Position numbers and translations under genes: made by a program. This document shows positions 1 through 6,750 of a stretch of DNA of 9,603 nucleotides, piece after piece. The notes under the pieces were generated by a model. The model had not been told where the DNA came from, did no database searches, and worked only from the letters and a program-made list of their open reading frames with translations. Origin of the DNA: Bacteroidota bacterium (GTDB lineage: Bacteria; Bacteroidota; Bacteroidia; NS11-12g; UBA9320); NCBI GenBank assembly GCA_003484585.1, contig DNBZ01000262.1, forward strand, positions 1 through 9,603, read 5' to 3'. Each line of letters begins with the position of its first letter. Within the stretch, counting starts at the first letter, position 1.

Positions 1-1
1 A

Positions 2-70
2 GTGAGATTTGTCGTACACCCAATCAAACTATGTTCAAAAAAGAAGTATATTCGCGAGCATATTAAATGA
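2..70 (+). CDS. C-terminal fragment of an upstream ORF (frame uncertain)
   Basis: The window starts inside an open frame. Two frames are open from the edge. One ends at TGA 68-70 and reads VRFVVHPIKLC then SKKKYIREHIK; its stop overlaps the ATG of the next gene by four bases (ATGA). The other ends at TAA 64-66, directly before that ATG, and reads SEICRTPNQTMF then KKEVYSRAY. I prefer the first because of the classic ATGA coupling and its alternating hydrophobic then basic tail, but about 22 residues are too few to recognise a family. If either frame is real, the lipoprotein gene at 67 is translationally coupled to an upstream gene, which would fit the lack of any promoter-like sequence in these 66 bases. 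No function can be assigned. Confidence 0.33.
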   Translation: MRFVVHPIKLCSKKKYIREHIK

Positions 71-708
71 AAAATAAATTATTACTACTTACGTCAGTCT
101 CAATCTTAGCTATTCAGTCGTGTACTTTACGTTCAAACAAAGGATATTTGAATCACCCTCTATCTACTATAGTGTATAACCAAAGCGTAGAAACCATCGA
201 GAACCAAATGGGTGAGAATATTGGTAATCTAAATCTCAGAATCAACCAATTGGAGCAAAAATTAAAATCCTCACAAGCTGGCCTCTGCTCTTGTCAAGAT
301 GTGCAAGAGCTTATTGATAGTCTCCGTTTAACCGCTGTTGAAAACGAAAATTTTCAAAACCGCTATGAAGACTTTGCAACAAACCACGTATCCACTATTT
401 TCTTCGAATTCAACTCATACAAACTTACTGATGCAGCCATTAAAACTTTAATGGAGTGGGTGATAACCCTAAAGGAATCTAACTATAGAAGTGAAAATAC
501 GCAAATAGAGATTCTCACCTCAACGGATTCGAAAGGAAACGTTGCGTACAATCGACAACTTAGAGTAAAACGCGGTAGAACCGTAAAAGATTTTTTGGTG
601 GCGAATCTTTCTATGAAATCAGAAAACATTTCAATAGCAGACATGACCGTAGACGAATTCAAAACAGATGCCTTAAAAAGAAGAGCTTTTATCCGAATTA
701 AACTTTAG
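67..708 (+). CDS. OmpA/Pal-like outer-membrane lipoprotein
   Basis: Predicted lipoprotein of 213 residues that tethers the outer membrane to peptidoglycan. Residues 1-18 form a lipoprotein signal peptide (KNK, then a hydrophobic stretch) with a lipobox-like IQS before Cys19. Residues about 41-100 are rich in Glu, Gln, Asn and Leu and look like a coiled-coil spacer, with a CSC pair at 74-76. Residues about 108-213 are an OmpA C-terminal domain: FFEFNSYKL, then TD..G....N..L...R..TV. Asp154 and Arg169 are 15 residues apart, as are the peptidoglycan-binding Asp271 and Arg286 of E. coli OmpA. The usual LSxxRA is LRVKRG here, a mild divergence. There is no N-terminal beta barrel, so it resembles Pal more than OmpA. 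The ATG overlaps or abuts the end of an upstream frame. The gene downstream is decayed. Confidence 0.82.
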   Translation: MKNKLLLLTSVSILAIQSCTLRSNKGYLNHPLSTIVYNQSVETIENQMGENIGNLNLRINQLEQKLKSSQAGLCSCQDVQELIDSLRLTAVENENFQNRYEDFATNHVSTIFFEFNSYKLTDAAIKTLMEWVITLKESNYRSENTQIEILTSTDSKGNVAYNRQLRVKRGRTVKDFLVANLSMKSENISIADMTVDEFKTDALKRRAFIRIKL

Positions 709-771
709 TGCTAGAAACTGATGAAAATATCCCTTTTACCAATCCACTAAATCCTGACGGTGACGAAGGCT

Positions 772-1273
772 AGTTTCACTTCATAACTATTCAAAAAAGT
801 AGGAAACGTTTGGGACATCGCTATCTACGTACCAAAATCTAAGGCCGCACCGTATATCGACAAAGACAATAAGCGAGTAATCTGCACCATTAATGGCTCC
901 TTTTCTTTTCACGCAGGACTAATGCCACATTGCAATGGAGATTCATTTATAAATGTGAATGGCGAGAAAAAAACTAAAGCTAGAAGTAAATGATACTGTA
1001 GAAATTTCACTAGAAAAAGATACATCTACGTATGGCATGCCACTACCCGACGAGCTAAAAACCGCATGGCAACTAGACCCCGAAGGATACGACATATTTC
1101 GTACTTTGACTATGGGTAAGTAGAGAAGCATAGTCCACATCATCAGTAAACCAAAGTCATCCAACATCAGAATTAAAAAAGCTCTGACCATGCTGGAATA
1201 TCTGAAGACAGTGAATGGAAATCTTGATTACAAAGAATTAAACGAAGCCTTTAAACTAGCGAATAAAAAATGA
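772..1273 (+). pseudogene. Decayed DUF1905/YdeI (OmdA-like) gene
   Basis: No intact ORF exists here, but translation gives a nearly complete protein of about 165 residues once frame changes are allowed. Frame 1 (about 775-990) gives a DUF1905-like part: FTS, then KVGNVWDIAIYVPKSKAAPY, KRVICTINGSFSFHAGLMP. Frame 2 (971-1270) gives the rest: KLKLEVNDTVEISLEKDTS, YGMPLPDEL, then the YdeI/OmdA-type tail RSIVHIISKPKSSNIRIKKA, LTMLEYL and LNEAFKLANKK, ending at TGA 1271-1273. The lesions are no clear start codon, apparent extra bases with an in-frame TAA at 784-786 and an A6 run at 793-798, a frame change at the A7 run 967-973, and a TAG at 1121-1123 where a Gln codon is expected (GK-stop-RS). The YdeI family is linked to bacteriocin or antimicrobial-peptide protection in some bacteria; any role here is lost unless the lesions are sequencing errors. 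It ends 14 bp from the convergent protease gene. Confidence 0.78.
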
Positions 1274-1287
1274 GTGCCTGGCTTACA

Positions 1288-1560
1288 TTAAGGTAACACG
1301 TAAATGGGACCTGAACGTTCGAATTTATTCCCTTCTATATCTCTCCCTTCTATTCTATAAACCAACGAAGTAGTCTTAATTTTTTTACCGTTAGCTAGAC
1401 CGTCCCATCTCTCTGCAGGATTATTAGACATAAATAATATCTCACCCCACATATTTGCAATCACGATGGAATACAAATCTATTCCTCTGTACACCACACC
1501 CCAGTCATCATTCAATAAATCACTATTAGGACTATAGGCATTTGGTACATATAAGACAAA
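1288..1560 (-). other. Region encoding the T9SS type B (gliding-motility-associated) C-terminal domain
   Basis: The last 90 residues of the protease carry the sorting signal pattern VPNAYSPNSDLLND, then IVIANMWGEILF, ERWDGLANGKK and a final GPIYVLP strand. This pattern is known from CHU_C/TIGR04131-type domains that direct export through the T9SS, usually with PorV/SprF-type partner proteins. None of the secretion machinery is in this window, so it must be encoded elsewhere. Confidence 0.88.
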
Positions 1561-4500
1561 TGCATCTTTTACGCGGACTCGCTGAATGAGCGTATCTGCA
1601 CATTCCTCATCACTAAAAGCTACAAGGGTGACATAGTAATATCCTGTATCTGCGTAGGAGTAACTAGGATTTTCCTCTGTAGAAGAAATCCCATCCCCGA
1701 AATACCATATAAATCGAGATGCATCAGTAGATTGATTTGTGAAATCAAATGACGGATCTAAGTAGTTTGCGGCTTCCCAAGCAATCGAGTAATTTGCAAC
1801 AGGTCTTTCCTTTATTTCTATTGCACTATTTTTTGTCAAAGAGTCTGCACATCCAAATGAGTTGATAGCTTTAAAACTTACATCATAAGACCCTGCATTG
1901 CCATACGCGTGAGTCGCATTCTGATTAGTCGAGGATAATCCATCACCAAAATTCCATTCGAAATCACCTGAATTTCCCACATCACTTTTATCTAAAAAAG
2001 AGATTTGCTCGTTAGTACACGTTGGGTTTGGTGCTATTTCAAAATCTATAACTGGCAATGGATTAACACCAATACTTACAGAGTCTGCAACATCCATACT
2101 ACAATTATCAGACACTGTAACCGTGTACAAAGTCTGCATACTAGGTGAAACTATTTTAGGATTCCCAGTCCCCAAACCTTGATCCCACGAGATAAGGTAA
2201 TTAGCAATATCGCCACCAGTTGCATTAGCATTTAGCGTAGTAGACTCTCCGAAACAAATCGAGTAATCTGTAGGCAAAGTGACTTTCAATTCCTCTCTTA
2301 CAAATAGCGGATGAGATGCTGACACGTCCTTTCCTGTACACCCATCAGAGAGCGTAACACTTATAGTACTTGAGTTGGCGAAAGTATTCTGATAGGTCGA
2401 AGCTGCACCTGCTCCCGAATTCCAATTATATGTATAGTCAGCACTTACACCTCCAGAAGGATTGGCAGTGAACTGAACAAGCTCTCCATAGCACGAAGTG
2501 TCTACTCCAGAGATTGATATTTTCAAGGAATCTAACACGGACAATGTGATGTCATCAGCTGGCTCATACACACTGCACCCATCGCTCAACCAAACGTTGT
2601 ATGTAGCTGTTGTTTTGGGACTTACTATATGGGTGTTAGAAGCCACATTTCCAGCACCCCAATCATAGAGGTAGTTAGAGTCGCCGCCAGAAGCACTAGC
2701 CTGAAGCGTTATTGAATTTAGGTTGCAAATAGTAGTATCATTTCCTAGATCTATCTGCAATGAATCCCCCATTTTTATGGAATAAAAAGCGGTATCATTC
2801 GTTTCTGTACAATTATCTGTAAAGGCAATCCAATACGTATGAATGCCTGCATTAATTGGGGCAATGGATTTTGATGCACTTGTATATGGACCACTAGAAC
2901 TCCCATCGAAATAACTGTAGGAGTACGTTCCTAAACCACCGCTAGGATCTACAGCTATATTCATAGAATTACCTTGACATAAAGCACTGTCATTGCTTTG
3001 AGTAAAGGCTATTGAATCTCTCACGGTAATCTTAAACGATGTAGTATCTGTCTGTAAAGTGCAACCATCCGTCACAGTAACACGTATAGTAGTATCTCGT
3101 GTAAACTGAGCTATCCAAGGATTAATTAAAGTATCGAATGGTAACCAATTAAAAACGTAATCAGCTGTTTTGCCGCCCGTTGCAGATGCAGATAGGCTTA
3201 CAGTTTCTAAAAAACACAGTGTTAAATCTTGCATAGCTGTTAGTTTCAAAGAATCTAAGACCGTTATTACAATAGAATCTGAGATGTATTGCTTCATACA
3301 CTCATCGCCAAATTGAAAATAAATTGTTGTATCCTTTTGGAGAGTTAGTATTAATGTTGGGCCGCCAAGTACTCCATTCCAATAATAGGAGTAATCCCCT
3401 ATATGACCACCAGAACCTTGTGCTCTTAGAGTAACATTAGAATTATAGCAAACAGTAGTATCTGGAGTTATTGCTAGTGAAATAGCGGGTCGGAATGTCG
3501 TGAATTCTGCTTTGAAACCTGAACCGGCTAACGCCGGATCTGAAAAATGTGTTATTGTTATGGCACCAGAAGTCAGCGTAAATGGATTGCCCCCATTGGG
3601 CAAGTTAGAGCCTGTAAAACCTCCAAGTAAAGTTCCTGAAGTATTGAACCCATCGTATACATAAATAGAATCATAGTTGTTTTCATACTGAAATTCTAAG
3701 AACGTAAGATGTGCACTATCGCTAGTAGAGAAATCAACGGTTAAGGTATCTCTAGAGTTTCCTTCGTAATCAGATTCGCCGTTATGATCGTATATAAACC
3801 CGGTGCACGCGTGCACCGTATCCCAATCCCCTTTCGGCAAAAGAAAACCATTACATATGTCTCGTAAAGAATCAAATTGAATGTAATTGACTTTAATCAG
3901 AGTGTCATACAAAGAGAAGAAACAGCCTTCGGCAATGAGTTCAATAGTATGAGGACCCGTTTGAGAAAAATTGTGAGAAGGGTTTCGTAGACTAGATGTG
4001 GTACCATCCCCAAAATCCCACGCAAAAGTCATCCCGTTTATTGAACGATTTAAGAATTGCACAGTTTCTGAAGGTGAACAGTACAACGTGTCTGCTTCGA
4101 AATCAGCAGTGACAGCCGAGCTATCATAAACAGGTCCTACACCTACCGCATGCCAAGCATTAGTTGCAGTTATGACCTCATCTCCACAGGATCCATAAAG
4201 ATCTTCTGCCGCCTGAATTCCATAATATCTAGCGTCACTATAATCTGAGTTTCTCGTAAGATAGACTGTTAGATTTCTATAGGCTATTTGCTCTGCTTTA
4301 TAAATTCCCAAGCTATCCACTGAATACGTTTCAGAATTGTCATTAGTTCCTGTGCCACCTACGGACAGCAAGTAAAACCAAAAATTTTGAACCCCACTAT
4401 TGGTGTGCACTCCTCCATTGTCACCTGTACCACCATACCAAGAGGTGCCAAGATAAGTATCTGGGTCACCGTGAGTGTTGGGATTGGCCATGTTTCTTAT

Positions 4501-5781
4501 TCCATTTCCACTTACTATTATATCCTCCCCTATTCTCCAATTAAACTGAGTAGAATCCGCATAAAACTCAATAGCATTCCCAAAGATATCGCTGAATGAT
4601 TCGTTCAGAGCTCCACTTTCGTATGAATAGATTAGATTAGCACTATTTGATGTGATAGCATGAGCAATTTCGTGTCCACATACATCTATACTAGTTAACG
4701 GAGTGAAACTTGTCCCATTTCCATCTCCGTAGGTCATTACAGAACCATTCCAAAAAGCATTGGAGTAGTTACTTCTGTAATGCACATAACTTCTAATCTT
4801 GGCTCCATTGCCGTCGAAACTATTTCTATTAAATCTATCATTGAGGTAGTCGTACGTCATTTCTGCTCCAAAATGTGCATCTCCTCCTACCTCATCAGAA
4901 TTAGTATTGTAATTATTCCAAAAATTGTCCGAGTCTACAAAGTCCACAGCCGCACCATAATTAGTTCCTTCATTCATATCGAAGGTTTCTATACCTCCGC
5001 CTCTTCCCGTCTCTCTGAGTCTATAATTCCCTGGAGCTGTACTATCAGTTGTTATGGGTTGATTTCCTCTGTATTTAGTATTAGCTACACCTTGCACATC
5101 TGCGATATGAAGCAAGTCTTCTGCTGCCCACAATTCATTGGTAGACGCGTTTATATAAAAGTGCTTTCTTAATAAAGGCTCTTCAGAATTGATTTCGAAC
5201 ACGTGACACAATTGGTGTTCCAATAAAAAATTAAAATTTTTGGGACAATAAACCATGCTACCCTTTGGGAAATAAGTAGCGTTAGAATCTTCCTTCCAAA
5301 GTTTTAACATTTCCTCTTCTTCAGGAAAATTCCACTTGAAGGAAAGTGCTCCAGAAGCCGTTTTCGCCTTTTCTCTAGCCACTTCATTTGAGACACTTTG
5401 CATACCTGTTATATTAGTATAGATATCCCCGTTAGCACTATAGATTCTACCCGATTGGGAATGTAAAATCCATTCACTCCCTAGCACCTCTACACCCATA
5501 TAATAATGACCGTAGCGAGTATGTAAATTACGGTCTCCATCTACTATAGAATTAATGCTTTTAAAACTATGGTCTTTGTTAAGAGAAAGCAATTGAAACA
5601 GATAATCCTTCACTTCGGTGACGTCCAAAAACTCAACAAATTCAATATGAAATTTGGTTCCATGGCCAGATTCCAATCGTTTAATCACTGGCTCATTTTG
5701 AGCCATAATGGTAATAGAAGAGAATAAAAGAAAGAATATAGAAAGGTATTTAAGCCAGTATAAATTTATGATTTGACGCAT
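1288..5781 (-). CDS. Secreted M4 (thermolysin-like) metalloprotease with CUB, PKD and SprB-like repeats and T9SS C-terminal domain
   Basis: Predicted zinc endopeptidase secreted by the type IX system. The frame is open to an ATG at 5845-5847 (1519 residues), but I choose the ATG at 5779-5781 (1497 residues), which leaves a clean signal peptide, MRQIINLYWLKYL...TIMAQ. Numbering below is from the longer start. FTP propeptide about 95-142 (RYGHYYMGVEVLGSEWILH). M4 catalytic domain about 250-575: HEIAH at 392-396, third zinc ligand Glu416 with Asp420 in ESGALNESFSD, catalytic His481 in GGVHTNSGV; all key residues are present. PKD at about 579-655 (WDFGDG), CUB-like about 665-785, six repeats of about 80 residues at 789-1267, two PKD domains about 1268-1429, and a gliding-motility-associated type B C-terminal domain about 1430-1519 (VPNAYSPNSDLLND, ANMWGEILF, ERWDGLANGK). 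The long adhesive tail suggests binding to polymers or the cell surface. It probably degrades extracellular protein. Confidence 0.93.
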   Translation of the reverse strand: MRQIINLYWLKYLSIFFLLFSSITIMAQNEPVIKRLESGHGTKFHIEFVEFLDVTEVKDYLFQLLSLNKDHSFKSINSIVDGDRNLHTRYGHYYMGVEVLGSEWILHSQSGRIYSANGDIYTNITGMQSVSNEVAREKAKTASGALSFKWNFPEEEEMLKLWKEDSNATYFPKGSMVYCPKNFNFLLEHQLCHVFEINSEEPLLRKHFYINASTNELWAAEDLLHIADVQGVANTKYRGNQPITTDSTAPGNYRLRETGRGGGIETFDMNEGTNYGAAVDFVDSDNFWNNYNTNSDEVGGDAHFGAEMTYDYLNDRFNRNSFDGNGAKIRSYVHYRSNYSNAFWNGSVMTYGDGNGTSFTPLTSIDVCGHEIAHAITSNSANLIYSYESGALNESFSDIFGNAIEFYADSTQFNWRIGEDIIVSGNGIRNMANPNTHGDPDTYLGTSWYGGTGDNGGVHTNSGVQNFWFYLLSVGGTGTNDNSETYSVDSLGIYKAEQIAYRNLTVYLTRNSDYSDARYYGIQAAEDLYGSCGDEVITATNAWHAVGVGPVYDSSAVTADFEADTLYCSPSETVQFLNRSINGMTFAWDFGDGTTSSLRNPSHNFSQTGPHTIELIAEGCFFSLYDTLIKVNYIQFDSLRDICNGFLLPKGDWDTVHACTGFIYDHNGESDYEGNSRDTLTVDFSTSDSAHLTFLEFQYENNYDSIYVYDGFNTSGTLLGGFTGSNLPNGGNPFTLTSGAITITHFSDPALAGSGFKAEFTTFRPAISLAITPDTTVCYNSNVTLRAQGSGGHIGDYSYYWNGVLGGPTLILTLQKDTTIYFQFGDECMKQYISDSIVITVLDSLKLTAMQDLTLCFLETVSLSASATGGKTADYVFNWLPFDTLINPWIAQFTRDTTIRVTVTDGCTLQTDTTSFKITVRDSIAFTQSNDSALCQGNSMNIAVDPSGGLGTYSYSYFDGSSSGPYTSASKSIAPINAGIHTYWIAFTDNCTETNDTAFYSIKMGDSLQIDLGNDTTICNLNSITLQASASGGDSNYLYDWGAGNVASNTHIVSPKTTATYNVWLSDGCSVYEPADDITLSVLDSLKISISGVDTSCYGELVQFTANPSGGVSADYTYNWNSGAGAASTYQNTFANSSTISVTLSDGCTGKDVSASHPLFVREELKVTLPTDYSICFGESTTLNANATGGDIANYLISWDQGLGTGNPKIVSPSMQTLYTVTVSDNCSMDVADSVSIGVNPLPVIDFEIAPNPTCTNEQISFLDKSDVGNSGDFEWNFGDGLSSTNQNATHAYGNAGSYDVSFKAINSFGCADSLTKNSAIEIKERPVANYSIAWEAANYLDPSFDFTNQSTDASRFIWYFGDGISSTEENPSYSYADTGYYYVTLVAFSDEECADTLIQRVRVKDAFVLYVPNAYSPNSDLLNDDWGVVYRGIDLYSIVIANMWGEILFMSNNPAERWDGLANGKKIKTTSLVYRIEGRDIEGNKFERSGPIYVLP
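2045..3483 (-). repeat. Six tandem Ig/SprB-like repeats inside the protease gene
   Basis: Residues about 789-1267 (longer-start numbering) hold six divergent repeats of 77-84 residues. Each has a Cys near position 12 (VCYNSN, LCFLET, LCQGNS, ICNLNS, SCYGEL, ICFGES), a central [ST]GG or SGG, then a YxYxW-like strand, and a second Cys in a D[GN]C or DEC motif. These two cysteines probably form a disulfide in each repeat. Linkers repeat the pattern VLDSLKL, VRDSIAF, GDSLQI, VLDSLKI, VREELKV. The repeats have clearly diverged at protein level, so this is an old tandem array rather than recent slippage. Confidence 0.8.
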
Positions 5782-5793
5782 AGCAGTGTGTGT

Positions 5794-5828
5794 CAAATAT
5801 AAACTCCATAGGCAAACAAATAAGCAAA
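5794..5828 (-). promoter_or_regulatory. Candidate Bacteroidota promoter of the protease gene
   Basis: On the minus strand a perfect -7 box TATATTTG (plus-strand 5794-5801) lies 12 bp before the ATG at 5781. A TTTG that could be the -33 element (5825-5828) lies 23 bp upstream of it, at the long end of usual spacing; a closer TTTG (5817-5820) is only 15 bp away. Transcription from here would start downstream of the ATG at 5847 and so supports the 5781 start. Confidence 0.45.
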
Positions 5829-5847
5829 CAATAGTAGAATATGACAT

Positions 5848-5978
5848 TATAGTGGAGATGACTATATTTACATCGCACTAATTTATAGGATGAATAGTAA
5901 AAAAATATTCGCTAAATCGTTAGTGGCGAGACAACGTACTTCGGTGCATTTAATGAACAAAACACTCCATTAAACTAA
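5848..5978. other. Divergent intergenic region between protease and methyltransferase
   Basis: These 131 bp separate the divergent protease and methyltransferase genes. No TAnnTTTG box is visible facing the methyltransferase. A 27-codon ORF (5890-5973) and another short frame (SGETTYFGAFNEQNTPLN, stop 5976-5978, in phase with the ATG at 5979) fall here, but neither looks like a gene. The latter could be a relic of a lost gene end. Confidence 0.4.
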
Positions 5979-6584
5979 ATGAGCAATAAAGAACATTGGG
6001 ACAAAATATATACGACAAAAACTCCAGAAGAAGTAAGCTGGACAGAAGACTATCCGCAGATGTCTATAGACCTCATTGCTCAGTTTGACGTACCAAAAGT
6101 TGCTAAAATAATAGATATAGGCGGCGGAGATAGTAGACTAGTAGACGCACTTTTAGACCTTGGCTACACTAACATTACCGTATTAGATATTAGCAACTCG
6201 GCTATAGACCGAGCAAAAGCAAGACTTGGGCAAAAAGCTGAGCAAGTAAAGTGGATAGTAAGTGATATCTTAGATTTTAGCCCCCCGGAATCATATGACT
6301 TATGGCATGATAGAGCCGTTTTTCATTTTCTCACGAAGCAGGCGGACATACATAAATACGTATACAGATTAACTCAAATGGGTACGCAACATTTAGTGAT
6401 TGGCACATTCTCCCTTAGCGGACCACTCAAATGCAGCGGATTAGAAATCACTCAATACGACGAGGCAAAACTAAAAACCACGTTTGGAAAGGAATTCAAG
6501 ATCATAGAGTGCTTTACCGCTGACCATATCACTCCATTTGATACGGCACAAAATTTCACCTTTGCTCGAATGAGCAAGAAATAG
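5979..6584 (+). CDS. Class I SAM-dependent methyltransferase (small-molecule type, substrate unknown)
   Basis: Cytosolic Rossmann-fold methyltransferase of 201 residues, the full length for this family. Motif I is IIDIGGGDSRL (residues 44-54), which binds the SAM carboxypropyl part. Asp70 in VLDIS is the acidic residue expected to bind the ribose hydroxyls. Asp96 in VSDILDF is in the adenine-binding position, followed by YDLWHDRAVFHFL (106-118) and VIGTFSLSGPLKCSGL (140-155). The N-terminal HWDKIY and VSW..DYP and the late DHITPF are typical of a family annotated only as class I methyltransferases and distantly similar to TehB and thiopurine methyltransferases. There is no signal peptide. It is divergent from the protease and separated from the porin by 166 bp, so it is probably a single-gene unit. 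The substrate cannot be read from the sequence. Confidence 0.85.
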   Translation: MSNKEHWDKIYTTKTPEEVSWTEDYPQMSIDLIAQFDVPKVAKIIDIGGGDSRLVDALLDLGYTNITVLDISNSAIDRAKARLGQKAEQVKWIVSDILDFSPPESYDLWHDRAVFHFLTKQADIHKYVYRLTQMGTQHLVIGTFSLSGPLKCSGLEITQYDEAKLKTTFGKEFKIIECFTADHITPFDTAQNFTFARMSKK

Positions 6585-6607
6585 AATTTTACTTATTTAT
6601 ACTCGAA

Positions 6608-6623
6608 AATGCTTGACAGCATT
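6608..6623. repeat. Inverted repeat downstream of the methyltransferase (AATGCT-4-AGCATT)
   Basis: Perfect 6-bp arms around TGAC, starting 23 bp after the methyltransferase stop. No T-tract follows on the plus strand, so it is a poor intrinsic terminator. With arms spaced by four bases it has the geometry of a Crp/Fnr-type operator, but it does not match the FNR consensus TTGAT-4-ATCAA. Confidence 0.4.
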
Positions 6624-6657
6624 GACTTACGACAAAAATAAACATCTAATTTCATCA

Positions 6658-6672
6658 CTTATTCTAAATAAG
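6658..6672. promoter_or_regulatory. Inverted repeat upstream of the porin (CTTATT-3-AATAAG), candidate operator
   Basis: Perfect 6-bp arms with a CTA centre, 53 bp upstream of the porin -7 box. The position suits an activator site for the regulator encoded at 8503-9162, but this is inference: the same sequence is not seen before the MBL gene, where only a weaker related element (TTATCACATTCATAA, about 9176) occurs. Confidence 0.3.
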
Positions 6673-6725
6673 CTAGGGTAATCCCATTTTTGCATTTCCT
6701 TATTTTTAATTAATCCAAATAAAAA

Positions 6726-6733
6726 TAGCTTTG
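6726..6733 (+). promoter_or_regulatory. Candidate -7 box of the porin gene (TAGCTTTG)
   Basis: Exact match to the Bacteroidota -7 consensus TAnnTTTG, ending 17 bp before the porin ATG. No TTTG lies at the usual -33 distance (the nearest upstream TTTG, 6689-6692, is 33 bp away), which would fit an activator-dependent promoter. The rest of the 166-bp gap is AT-rich and holds no gene. Confidence 0.45.
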
Positions 6734-6750
6734 CATCAAATTACGAACGA

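Noticed and set aside
708..773. 21-codon GTG-initiated frame (ending NPLNPDGDEG) just after the OmpA-like gene
   Set aside because: Looks protein-like and overlaps the preceding stop by one base, but it is too short to place in a family and could equally be a relic of a lost gene.
943..1191. Minus-strand ORF of 82 codons
   Set aside because: It lies antisense to the decayed DUF1905/YdeI gene, whose plus-strand translation is clearly family-like; the minus-strand product is low-complexity Ser/Phe-rich and unrecognisable.
4387..5172. Two plus-strand ORFs (4387-4599 and 4780-5172) opposite the protease gene
   Set aside because: They are antisense to the highly conserved catalytic and propeptide regions of the M4 protease and show no domain, signal peptide or promoter.
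5890..5973. 27-codon plus-strand ORF upstream of the methyltransferase
   Set aside because: Short, without a start context or recognisable sequence, and ending 5 bp before the methyltransferase ATG; a leader peptide is possible but nothing supports it.
6676..6685. GGG-TAAT-CCC mini-hairpin upstream of the porin
   Set aside because: Three-base-pair arms are expected by chance and no neighbouring signal supports a role.
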